Below are positions 7,636 to 14,200 of a stretch of DNA of 16,993 nt, piece by piece. The DNA is from CAJWGI01 sp036011785 (GTDB lineage Bacteria; Chloroflexota; Anaerolineae; Anaerolineales; UBA11657): assembly GCA_036011785.1 (NCBI GenBank), contig DASCOB010000010.1:1-16993 (forward strand), written 5' to 3'. The translations under genes and the position numbers were made by a program. The notes below the pieces were generated by a model, which was given only the letters and a program-made list of their open reading frames with translations, was not told where the DNA came from and did no database searches. Each line of letters starts with the position of its first letter. Positions within the stretch are counted from its first letter, which is position 1.

Positions 7636-8388
7636 ATGCCTACGCCTTTCTACCATCTGGTTCTGTCGCAAGAAATGCTGCGCGACGAAAGCTTGAACGC
7701 TGATGCGCGCGATTTACTGCTCGCCGAGCGCCCGGCCTTCCTTTTTGGGAACACCGCGCCAGACGTGCAGACAGTATCCGGGCAGACGCGCGAGCAAACG
7801 CATTTTTTCTCCATTCCCAAGGCGGACCGCAGCCCGGCGCAGCACGTGATGTTCGGCAAATACCCGGAACTGGCGGACGCCATGGCGCTACCCACGCAGC
7901 AGGCCGCGTTCATAGCCGGTTATTGCGTGCATCTGCTGCTCGATCAGGCGTGGATATGGGAGGTTTTCTACCCGGTTTTCGGCCGCAAGGCGCGCTGGAG
8001 CGATTTGCCGGAGCGCCTGTTTTTTCATAACGTGCTGCGCGCGCATCTGGACCGGCACGATTATGCGCGGCTGCCCATTGATATTCAGGATACTCTGCTG
8101 GCGACCTGCCCGGGGCGCTGGCTGCCGTTCGTGCAAAGCGAAAATCTGTGTCGCTGGCGCGATGTTTTGGCAGAACAGTGCGCACCCGGCGCGGCTGCCC
8201 GCACCGTGGAGGTTTTCGCTGAGCGCATGGGGCGTCAGCCCGAGGAATTCGAGGTCTTGCTGAATTCTGAGGATGACATGCAAGCGCAGATTCTCTCGCG
8301 CATGCAGCCGCGAGCCCTCCACATGTTCAGGCAGAGTGCACTTGACCGTAGCATCGCGCTGCTCAATCATTACTTCAGCGGGTTATAA
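7636..8388 (+). CDS. Zinc-dependent phospholipase C family protein
   Basis: 250 residues, no signal peptide. The layout matches the bacterial Zn_dep_PLPC-type proteins that begin MPTPFYHL. Candidate metal ligands in order are H7, D43 (FGNTAPDVQ), H56 (EQTHFFSIP), the HxxxD pair H99/D103 (GYCVHLLLD) and H131 (FFHNVLRAHLD). Known phospholipase C and P1 nuclease relatives use three zinc ions bound by His and Asp and are secreted, whereas this form looks cytoplasmic. Its substrate in these bacteria is not established, so the name describes a fold and not a proven reaction. The ATG at 7636 has no obvious Shine-Dalgarno (preceded by tcatattactc). It is followed after 49 bases by rfbD on the same strand, with its own promoter candidate between, so co-transcription is possible but not required. 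Confidence 0.8.
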   Translation: MPTPFYHLVLSQEMLRDESLNADARDLLLAERPAFLFGNTAPDVQTVSGQTREQTHFFSIPKADRSPAQHVMFGKYPELADAMALPTQQAAFIAGYCVHLLLDQAWIWEVFYPVFGRKARWSDLPERLFFHNVLRAHLDRHDYARLPIDIQDTLLATCPGRWLPFVQSENLCRWRDVLAEQCAPGAAARTVEVFAERMGRQPEEFEVLLNSEDDMQAQILSRMQPRALHMFRQSALDRSIALLNHYFSGL

Positions 8389-8389
8389 T
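8384..8389 (+). promoter_or_regulatory. Candidate -10 box upstream of rfbD
   Basis: A perfect TATAAT overlaps the stop codon of the phospholipase-like gene and lies 48 bases before the rfbD ATG. The best -35 is TGCTCA (8360-8365, 3 of 6 at 18-base spacing), which is weak. It would allow the polysaccharide operon to start independently of the upstream gene. The TAA stop contributes to the match, so chance is a real possibility. Confidence 0.3.
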
Positions 8390-8437
8390 CAGCACGGTGC
8401 GGTCATGCTGGCCGCGCCGGAATGACGGCTGAGTCGA

Positions 8438-9271
8438 ATGCGGTTCTTCATCACTGGCATCCGTGGGCAATTGGGAGCGACCATCATGGGCATGCTGCCG
8501 GCAAACGCGGCCTCGGGCAGTGACTTGCCTGAATTTGATATCACGCGCGTGGAGCAGGTGCGCAGTACCATTGGTGCGGCCGTGCCGGATGTGGTCATCC
8601 ATTGCGCTGCTTTCACCGATGTGGATGGTTGCGCGCGTGACCCTGAGAAGGCCCAACTGGTGAATGCCATCGGCACACGCAATGTGGCGGCGGCTTGTGC
8701 CGAGTATGGCGTTGCCATGGTTTTGTTGAGCAGCAACGAGGTTTTTGACGGCCGCAGCCCTGTGCCATACATAGAGACGGACGAACCCGCACCAATCAAC
8801 CCTTATGGCCAGTCAAAACTGGACGCAGAGCAGCTCACTCGTGAGTTGCTTGAACGGCACTTCATCGTGCGCACCTCGTGGATGTACGCGGCGGGTGGCG
8901 CGAACTTCGTTCACGTCATTCGGCGGCTTGCGGAAAGCCATGATCCGCTCGCGATTGTCACCGACGAGCTTGGAGTGCCGACTTATGCGCCTGATCTGGC
9001 GCGTGCGATTCTGGCACTGGTTGAAATCGCGCCGCATGGAACATATCACTTGGTCAGTGCTGGTCAGACATCGCGCTACGGTCTGGCGCGCAAAGTGCTG
9101 GATCTGAGCGGATATCGTTCGGTGCCAATCCGCCCGATCTTTTTGGATGACTTTGAGCGCGCCTCGCTGCCGCCCCGCAACGGGGTGCTGCAAAACCAGG
9201 CGGCCGCCGCGCTCGGCATTTCGCTGCGGCCCTGGGAGGCAGCGTTGCAGCAGTTTCTGGGCGAGGGCTGA
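8438..9271 (+). CDS. rfbD: dTDP-4-dehydrorhamnose reductase (RmlD/RfbD family)
   Basis: 277 residues, typical of the family. It reduces dTDP-4-keto-L-rhamnose to dTDP-L-rhamnose with NAD(P)H in the cytoplasm. The N-terminal dinucleotide-binding motif is TGIRGQLG (6-13). The SDR catalytic pair is Y123 and K127 in NPYGQSKLDAE. Other family segments are IHCAAFTDVDGCARDPE (54-70), NAIGTRNVA (76-84), VRTSWMYA and TDELGVPTYAPDLA. The usual STDYVFDG is SSNEVFDG here (98-105), so the Tyr of that loop is Glu while the preceding hydroxyl residue is kept as Ser. The C-terminal part (LPPRNGVLQNQAAAALGISLRPWEAAL) is the substrate-binding region. It is separated from rfbA and rfbB by about 5.6 kb. Because the epimerase gene rfbC is not seen, the final sugar could also be another 6-deoxyhexose. 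Confidence 0.9.
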   Translation: MRFFITGIRGQLGATIMGMLPANAASGSDLPEFDITRVEQVRSTIGAAVPDVVIHCAAFTDVDGCARDPEKAQLVNAIGTRNVAAACAEYGVAMVLLSSNEVFDGRSPVPYIETDEPAPINPYGQSKLDAEQLTRELLERHFIVRTSWMYAAGGANFVHVIRRLAESHDPLAIVTDELGVPTYAPDLARAILALVEIAPHGTYHLVSAGQTSRYGLARKVLDLSGYRSVPIRPIFLDDFERASLPPRNGVLQNQAAAALGISLRPWEAALQQFLGEG

Positions 9272-9286
9272 TCGGCTTATACTGCT

Positions 9287-10234
9287 ATGGAACAAGCAAT
9301 GTTCTCGGTGGTGATACCGAACTGGAACGGCGTCCGCTATCTGCCCACCTGCCTAGATTCGCTCCGTAGCCAGCGATTGGGTGATTTCGAGATAATTGTT
9401 GTGGACAACGCCAGCACGGACGGATCGCGCGAACTGCTCGCGCGCGATTATCCCGAGGTGCGGCTGCTGGCGCTCCAGAGCAACCGTGGTTTCACGGGCG
9501 CGTGTAACGCCGGCATTCGGGTTGCACAAGGCGCGATTGTCGTGTTGCTGAATAACGATACCGAGGCTGCGCCAGACTGGCTGGCGGAGGTTGAAGCTGC
9601 ATTCCAGCGGCACTCTGATGCCGGTATTGTGGCTTCAAAAATACTGCTTTTTGACCGGCGGGACACATTCCACACCGCGGGGGATATTTTCTGTGCTGAC
9701 GGCGTACCTGCCAACCGGGGAGTGTGGCAAGAAGACACCGGACAATACGTAGAAGGCTATGTCTTTTCGGCGTGCGGCGGTGCCGCGGCTTATCGGCGCG
9801 GGATGCTGCAGCAAGTCGGTCTGCTGGATGAAAGTTTCTTTTTCTCGTGCGAGGACGTAGATCTGGCCTGGCGCGCTCAGCTGCAGGGTTGGCGAGTGGT
9901 GTACGCGCCGCACGCAGTGGTGTATCATCGTCTCTCGGCCACCGGCGGCGGCGAGATCGCTAGTTTCCACGATGGGCGCAATACCATTTATGTGCTCGCA
10001 AAAGACGTTCCTGCCAGCGTGTGGCGGCGGCACTGGCGCGCGATTGTGTGGCGGCAAATGCGCCTCGCCGGGCAGGCGTTGCGCTCTTGGCGCGGGCGGA
10101 CTGCCCGGGCGCGGTTGCGTGGCCAGCTGGCCGGTCTGTGGGCGCTTCCACGGCTGCTGTGGGCGCGCCGTGCCGTGCAGTCCACGCGCAGTGTCTCTGC
10201 TGAGTACCTCGGAAGCGTACTCACACCGGTGTAA
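9287..10234 (+). CDS. GT2 family glycosyltransferase, rhamnosyltransferase-like
   Basis: 315 residues. The GT-A fold begins SVVIPNWNGVRYLPTCLDSL, followed by IIVVDNASTDGS (36-47), NRGFTGACNAGI (66-77) and the metal/nucleotide site LLNNDTE with D91. The acceptor-side motif SCEDVDLAWR (187-196) supplies the probable catalytic Asp/Glu residues. This NWNG / NNDTE / EDVDLxWR set is common in dTDP-rhamnosyltransferases such as WbbL, which fits a cluster making a dTDP-deoxysugar. The C-terminal 80 residues are Arg- and Trp-rich and may lie on the membrane. The ATG at 9287 is used here; a second ATG at 9299 (MFSVVIPNWNG) begins closer to the conserved fold and is equally plausible. Neither has a good ribosome-binding site. 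It starts 15 bases after the rfbD stop. Donor and acceptor remain unproven. Confidence 0.87.
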   Translation: MEQAMFSVVIPNWNGVRYLPTCLDSLRSQRLGDFEIIVVDNASTDGSRELLARDYPEVRLLALQSNRGFTGACNAGIRVAQGAIVVLLNNDTEAAPDWLAEVEAAFQRHSDAGIVASKILLFDRRDTFHTAGDIFCADGVPANRGVWQEDTGQYVEGYVFSACGGAAAYRRGMLQQVGLLDESFFFSCEDVDLAWRAQLQGWRVVYAPHAVVYHRLSATGGGEIASFHDGRNTIYVLAKDVPASVWRRHWRAIVWRQMRLAGQALRSWRGRTARARLRGQLAGLWALPRLLWARRAVQSTRSVSAEYLGSVLTPV

Positions 10235-10249
10235 GAATGTGGCGAAACG

Positions 10250-10975
10250 GTGACTTACCTTTCTATCATCATCCCCGCCCATAACGAAGAACAACGTCTG
10301 CCGGAAACGCTGCGCGAAATCGACGCATTTGTTAACACGCAGCCCTATGCCATTGAGGTGTTGGTGGTTGAAAACGGCAGCGTGGACAATACTGCGCAAG
10401 CTGTGCGCGCTTACGGGGCCGAGCGTGAACACGTGCGCTTGCTGCAAGAACCGGGTCGTGGTAAGGGGCTCGCGGTGCGGCGAGGCATGTTGGCCGCACA
10501 GGGCGAGTTCCGTTTCATGTGCGACGCCGACCTCTCAATGCCCATTGAACAGGTCGCGCGCTTCCTGCCACCGCAATTAACAAACTTTGATGTGGCCATC
10601 GGCTCGCGTGAGGTGGACGGAGCGGTCCGTTTCCACGAACCCGCGTTCACGCATGTGCGCGGGCGCGTCTTTAGCAATCTGGTCAAGTTGTTCGTGTTGT
10701 CTGATTTCGAGGACACGCAATGCGGGTTCAAATGCTTCCGTGCGCAGGCCGCACTGGACCTGTTTTCCACCCAGCGGCTGGATGGGATGAGTTTTGACGT
10801 GGAGGTGCTCTACATCGCCCGAAAACGAGGCTATCGCATCGCGGAGGTGCCGGTGGACTGGTATTTTCACCGCGAGACGCGGGTGCGCATGCTGCGGGAT
10901 TCATTCGGAATGCTTGCCGACATTCTCGCGGTGCGGCGCAACTGGCGAGACGGGAAATATGCCCGCCCGCGTTGA
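10250..10975 (+). CDS. GT2 glycosyltransferase, polyprenyl/dolichyl-phosphate sugar synthase-like
   Basis: 241 residues from a GTG start. It is shorter than membrane-anchored GtrB types and has no transmembrane helix. It begins YLSIIIPAHNEEQRLPETL and contains VLVVENGSVDNT (37-48), RGKGLAVRRGM (70-80), the DxD metal site CDADLSMP (91-98), IGSREVDGA, RGRVFSNLVKLF and FEDTQCGFKCFRAQAA, followed by FDVEVLYIARKRGYRIAEVPVDW. This set matches dolichyl-phosphate beta-glucosyltransferase and related enzymes that put a sugar from UDP- or GDP-sugar on polyprenyl phosphate. The lipid-linked sugar would then serve a membrane glycosyltransferase. The GTG at 10250 follows the previous stop by 15 bases. An ATG at 10237 is in another frame. 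Its end overlaps rnhB by 17 bases. Confidence 0.87.
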   Translation: MTYLSIIIPAHNEEQRLPETLREIDAFVNTQPYAIEVLVVENGSVDNTAQAVRAYGAEREHVRLLQEPGRGKGLAVRRGMLAAQGEFRFMCDADLSMPIEQVARFLPPQLTNFDVAIGSREVDGAVRFHEPAFTHVRGRVFSNLVKLFVLSDFEDTQCGFKCFRAQAALDLFSTQRLDGMSFDVEVLYIARKRGYRIAEVPVDWYFHRETRVRMLRDSFGMLADILAVRRNWRDGKYARPR

Positions 10976-11636
10976 CCGCGCCGGCCTGCCTGAGCGCCCG
11001 CACCTGAAGCTGGAGACGGCGCTTTGGACGGAGGGCCTCGAACTGGTTGCCGGCATCGATGAAGCCGGTCGCGGCGCCTGGGCGGGTCCAGTGGCTGCTG
11101 CCGCCGTCGTGCTCCCGCGCCGTCCCCGCTGGCTGCGCATGCGGCTCGCGGAGGTGAGGGATTCAAAGCGGCTGTCATTCCGCACGCGCGAGCGACTGTG
11201 CGAATTGATTTCTGCCACGGCGCTCTCGGTTGGCGTGGGCTGTGCAGCACCGGCGGAGGTGGATGCGCACGGGCTGATGGCGGCGACGCGCGTGGCCATG
11301 CGGCGCGCAGTGGCTGTGCTGGATGCTCCCCCGCAGCACCTGTTGGTAGATGCGGTGAATCTGCGTTCGGTACTCATACTTCCGCAAGAGAACATGTATT
11401 TCGGCGATTCCATTTCCCTATCCATCGCGGCGGCATCGATTGTGGCTAAAGTGCACCGCGACCGCCTAATGCGCGCACTGGGGAGGAATTACCCCGGCTA
11501 CGGTTTTGAGCGTCACAAAGGCTATGGCACGCGCGCACACCGCGCGGCGGTCACGCGCCTACATCCCACGCCAGAGCACCGCTGCAGCTTCCGGCCCATC
11601 GCCGCGTTGCTACGCGCGCAAGACCATACTGCCTGA
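10959..11636 (+). CDS. rnhB: Ribonuclease HII
   Basis: 225 residues from the ATG at 10959. It cuts RNA in RNA/DNA hybrids and starts removal of single ribonucleotides from DNA. The four acidic active-site residues are visible: D34 and E35 in AGIDEAGRG, D131 in LLVDAVNL and D168 in KVHRDRLM. Also present are RDSKRLS (68-73) and the FGDSISLSIAAASIVAK segment. The C-terminal KGYGTRAHRAAVTRLHPTPEHR is typical. Much earlier in-frame starts exist (for example 10794), but the sequence there is the out-of-frame end of the GT2 gene, so I reject them. The gene overlaps the GT2 gene by 17 bases and is followed 12 bases later by the GT4 start, so this DNA-repair gene seems to be expressed within a polysaccharide operon. 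Confidence 0.95.
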   Translation: MPARVDRAGLPERPHLKLETALWTEGLELVAGIDEAGRGAWAGPVAAAAVVLPRRPRWLRMRLAEVRDSKRLSFRTRERLCELISATALSVGVGCAAPAEVDAHGLMAATRVAMRRAVAVLDAPPQHLLVDAVNLRSVLILPQENMYFGDSISLSIAAASIVAKVHRDRLMRALGRNYPGYGFERHKGYGTRAHRAAVTRLHPTPEHRCSFRPIAALLRAQDHTA

Positions 11637-11648
11637 TTGGCGGACGCC

Positions 11649-12743
11649 ATGCGAGTCGCCCTTGTTCACGATTGGCTCAATCAGAGTGGCGGAGCGGAGG
11701 ACGTACTCGCTGCGCTGGCGGGGATGTTCCCGGCCGCACCGATATACACCAGCATTTACGCGCCCGAGCGTGTGAGCGCCGCATTCCGCGAGCGGGATGT
11801 GCGCGTCTCTTGGGCAGACCGGCTGCCCGGCATCCACCGGCAGCAGCAGCGCTATTTGCTGGCGTTCCCTTTTGCCTTTCGCGGTTTTGACCTTTCGGGG
11901 TACGATATCATCCTTTCGAACAAGAGTGGTTTCTGCCATGGCGTGCGCAAACCGTCCGGCGTGAAGCATATTTGCTATTGCCTAACGCCCACGCGCTACG
12001 TATGGGATCTGCCGGGATACCTGGAGCAGGAGCGATTTCACCCGGCCCTACCAACCCTGATGCGACCTTTGATGGGTTGGCTGCAGCGTTGGGATCGGAG
12101 CGCCGCTGATGGAATAGACCATTTCGTAGCGATATCGTCCGCGGTGCAGCGGCGAATCGCACTCTTCTACGGACGTGATTCGGTTATTATTCACCCGCCG
12201 GTTGACACTGCCCGCTTCCGTCCGAGCGAACAAAAAGGTGACTACTTCCTTGTCGTATCGCGTTTAATCCCGTATAAAAGAATTGATCTGGCGGTGCAGG
12301 CGTGTACACAACTCAATCTGCGGCTGATTGTCGCTGGAGATGGGCGTGACCGGGCGCGATTGGAGGCGCTTGCCGGGCCGACGGTGCAGTTTGTCGGGCG
12401 CGTTCCGGAGGCGGATCTTCCAGATTTGATGGCGCGCTGCCGTGCTTTTATCTTTCCCGGCCGGGAGGATTTTGGTATCGCGCCGGTGCAGGCGATGGCT
12501 TCTGGTCGACCGGTGACAGCCTTCGCCGCCGGCGGTGCGCTTGATTATGTGCAAGCCGGGCGCACCGGCGTTCTGTTCGAGGAACAATCGCTGCGCTCGC
12601 TCGCTGAGGCTCTGCATGGCTTTGCCGATGACGCATTTGATGCGAGTGAAATCCGCGAAGAAGCCATGCGATTTGACCGCGGCGTATTCGAATCGAGATT
12701 ACGAGGTTTTATAGAAACGGTATGGAACTCCGCGAATACTTGA
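11649..12743 (+). CDS. GT4 family glycosyltransferase
   Basis: 364 residues from the ATG at 11649 (MRVALVHDWLNQSGGAEDVL), the normal beginning for this family. A TTG at 11637 would add four residues. The N-terminal half has the GT-B acceptor domain, with CYCLTPTRYVWDLPGYL (109-125) and HFVAISSAVQRRI. The C-terminal half has YFLVVSRLIPYKRIDLAV (199-216), LIVAGDG (226-232), VQFVGRVPEADLPDLMARC and FPGREDFGIAPVQAMASGRPV (269-289). This last block is the nucleotide-sugar site. The usual E-x7-E of GT4 enzymes reads E273...Q281, so the second Glu is Gln (codon cag at 12489). Many relatives in EPS clusters are annotated as mannosyltransferases, but the donor is unproven. The last 22 bases overlap the next gene, consistent with translational coupling. 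Confidence 0.9.
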   Translation: MRVALVHDWLNQSGGAEDVLAALAGMFPAAPIYTSIYAPERVSAAFRERDVRVSWADRLPGIHRQQQRYLLAFPFAFRGFDLSGYDIILSNKSGFCHGVRKPSGVKHICYCLTPTRYVWDLPGYLEQERFHPALPTLMRPLMGWLQRWDRSAADGIDHFVAISSAVQRRIALFYGRDSVIIHPPVDTARFRPSEQKGDYFLVVSRLIPYKRIDLAVQACTQLNLRLIVAGDGRDRARLEALAGPTVQFVGRVPEADLPDLMARCRAFIFPGREDFGIAPVQAMASGRPVTAFAAGGALDYVQAGRTGVLFEEQSLRSLAEALHGFADDAFDASEIREEAMRFDRGVFESRLRGFIETVWNSANT

Positions 12744-13420
12744 GCGTGATGAGAAGGTGGTGGTGGCTGCTGTTGGCCCCAGCTGTGTTTGTGGCCGCCA
12801 TTGGCCTCGCCACTTACGCGCCGCCAGTTGCTAGGTACGTGGCCACCGTTCATCTTTCTGCCAGCCTGCCGCCCAGCGAGGAGGCCGCTGGTGGATCGGC
12901 GGGGACGTATTTCGACCCGGCTTATTTTTCGTGGCTGACCTCGGAATACATCGTCGCCGGTCTTGCTGACTGGGCGGAAACTGGAGCGTTCTCCGGCGCG
13001 GTCAGCCGCGAACTGGAAACCGCCGAGGTGCAGCTCTCGCCGGCAGCCGTGCGCGCAGCCATCAGCAGCGATTACAAACGCAGCGAGTTGGTGCTCTATT
13101 TCGGCGCGGGCTCTCCGGAGCATGTGCGCGCGCTTGCGCAGGCCGCCACTGCAGTGATGCAGCAGCAGAACGCGGCAGTGTTCCCGCAGCTTGGTGGGCG
13201 CAATGCGACCGTGGTGGCGCTGGACGAACCCGCCGTCGCGCTTGCGCCGCCGGGACTGCGCACCCGCATTGACCTGCTGCTGCGCGTTGTCACCGGCCTG
13301 GGAGTGGGCGTGCTGCTGGTCTTTGGGGCGCATTATTTCGATCCGTTCCTGCGCAGCCGCGCGGAAGCGGAACGGATCGGGTTGCGCGTCATCGGTGAGA
13401 TTCCGCGCAGGCGAGGTTGA
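12722..13420 (+). CDS. Wzz-like polysaccharide chain-length / export membrane protein (first copy)
   Basis: 232 residues. It starts MELREYLSVMRRWWWLLL, the usual entry of Wzz/FepE/Etk N-terminal domains, with transmembrane helix 1 at about 13-31. An extracellular part of about 150 residues follows (SEYIVAGLADWAETGAF, SDYKRSELVLYFGAG, HVRALAQAATAVMQQQN). Helix 2 is at about 184-206, and the cytoplasmic tail FLRSRAEAERIGLRVIGEIPRR is the signature found where these proteins meet their kinase partner. The extracellular part is shorter than in classic Wzz proteins and lacks long coiled coil. Its expected role is to set chain length or form part of the export complex with the CpsD-like protein. 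The gene overlaps the GT4 gene by 22 bases. I see no kinase domain fused to it. Confidence 0.82.
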   Translation: MELREYLSVMRRWWWLLLAPAVFVAAIGLATYAPPVARYVATVHLSASLPPSEEAAGGSAGTYFDPAYFSWLTSEYIVAGLADWAETGAFSGAVSRELETAEVQLSPAAVRAAISSDYKRSELVLYFGAGSPEHVRALAQAATAVMQQQNAAVFPQLGGRNATVVALDEPAVALAPPGLRTRIDLLLRVVTGLGVGVLLVFGAHYFDPFLRSRAEAERIGLRVIGEIPRRRG

Positions 13421-13430
13421 ACACGCCGCT

Positions 13431-13520
13431 ATGGTAAAATTCGGTGTTGACTGGCGGACAATGCGAAATCCTGCGAGGCGAGCAGGGCGCATGCGTAGTG
13501 CGCTGGGGCGCTCATCCTAA
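13431..13520 (+). CDS. Possible 29-residue leader or spacer ORF between the two Wzz-like genes
   Basis: An ATG at 13431 opens a 29-codon frame (MVKFGVDWRTMRNPARRAGR and nine more residues). It ends in a TAA whose last base is the first base of the ATG of the second Wzz-like gene (TAATG at 13518-13522). The frame is Arg-rich (seven Arg) with no hydrophobic segment. Nothing shows that it makes a stable protein. It could be a coupling device, or simply open by chance in GC-rich DNA. No Shine-Dalgarno is visible before it. Confidence 0.2.
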   Translation: MVKFGVDWRTMRNPARRAGRMRSALGRSS

Positions 13521-14197
13521 TGGTGATTATCGAGTATTTTCGTGTTTTCTGGCGGCGCGGGTGGATTCTGACGCTTTCCGCGCTGCTCACTGCCGGCAGC
13601 GCACTCCTTTTCAGCGTGGTGCAGACGCCGGTGTACCAATCCAGCGTGGACGTGCTGATGCAGCCGGCGCGCACCGATTTCGGTCTGACTCAGAGCGCGA
13701 AGCTGTTGCTGGATTCTTATGTGGCGTTCTTAGATACAGAAACAAGCGCCGCCAAGGTTGTTGACGCGCTTCAGCTGGACACCCTTCCGGAAACACTGCG
13801 CGGGGATGTGCGCATCGCCGCCGAAGCGCAGCGTTTTCTGATTCGCATCGAGGTCGAGAATGAGAACGGTGATCTTGCGAACGACATAGCACGGCACTGG
13901 GCACAGTTGTTGCTGCAGTGGCGCAACGATGAAAACCAGAAGCAACGGCGCGAGGACCGTGTGACCGCTATCATTCTGGATGACCCGCGCTATGTGCTGG
14001 ACCATCCGCGCAAGGGAATCAACAGTGCGGCCGGCGCCGTACTCGGGTTGCTGATTGGCGCAGCCGTGGTTCTGGTGCTGGAATATGTGGATGCGGGCAT
14101 CGTGCGCACGCGCAACGATGTGGAACGTTTTCTGGGGATGTCGGTGCTTGGAGCGATACCGGCCCATGATGGCGAGGCTAGCCTTCGCAGGAAGTGA
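13520..14197 (+). CDS. Wzz-like polysaccharide chain-length / export membrane protein (second copy)
   Basis: 225 residues. MVIIEYFRVFWRRGWILTL leads into helix 1 (about 15-34). Helix 2 is at about 168-188 (NSAAGAVLGLLIGAAVVLVL), and the cytoplasmic tail TRNDVERFLGMSVLGAIPAHD repeats the ending seen in the first copy. The extracellular part contains YQSSVDVLMQPARTDFGLTQ, the typical strand after helix 1, and a charged helix (RNDENQKQRREDRVTAI). It is not a duplicate of the first copy: apart from topology and tail, the sequences differ. Together with the first copy and the CpsD-like gene three bases downstream it probably forms one chain-length or export complex. It could form hetero-oligomers with the first copy. 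Its start overlaps the stop of a 29-codon frame. Confidence 0.84.
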   Translation: MVIIEYFRVFWRRGWILTLSALLTAGSALLFSVVQTPVYQSSVDVLMQPARTDFGLTQSAKLLLDSYVAFLDTETSAAKVVDALQLDTLPETLRGDVRIAAEAQRFLIRIEVENENGDLANDIARHWAQLLLQWRNDENQKQRREDRVTAIILDDPRYVLDHPRKGINSAAGAVLGLLIGAAVVLVLEYVDAGIVRTRNDVERFLGMSVLGAIPAHDGEASLRRK

Positions 14198-14200
14198 CTT

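Noticed and set aside
9278..9283. TATACT just before the GT2 start at 9287, suggesting a leaderless transcript
   Set aside because: No -35 at a usable distance, the gap after rfbD is only 15 bases, and co-transcription explains expression better.
9635..10447. Antisense open frame of 270 codons opposite the two GT2 genes
   Set aside because: Same reason: composition-driven, no motifs, and it conflicts with two well-supported genes.
12545..13492. Long antisense open frame (315 codons, - strand) opposite the GT4 and Wzz genes
   Set aside because: GC-rich DNA gives long antisense frames. The translation is His/Arg/Gln-rich with no recognisable motif, and the + strand genes are well supported.
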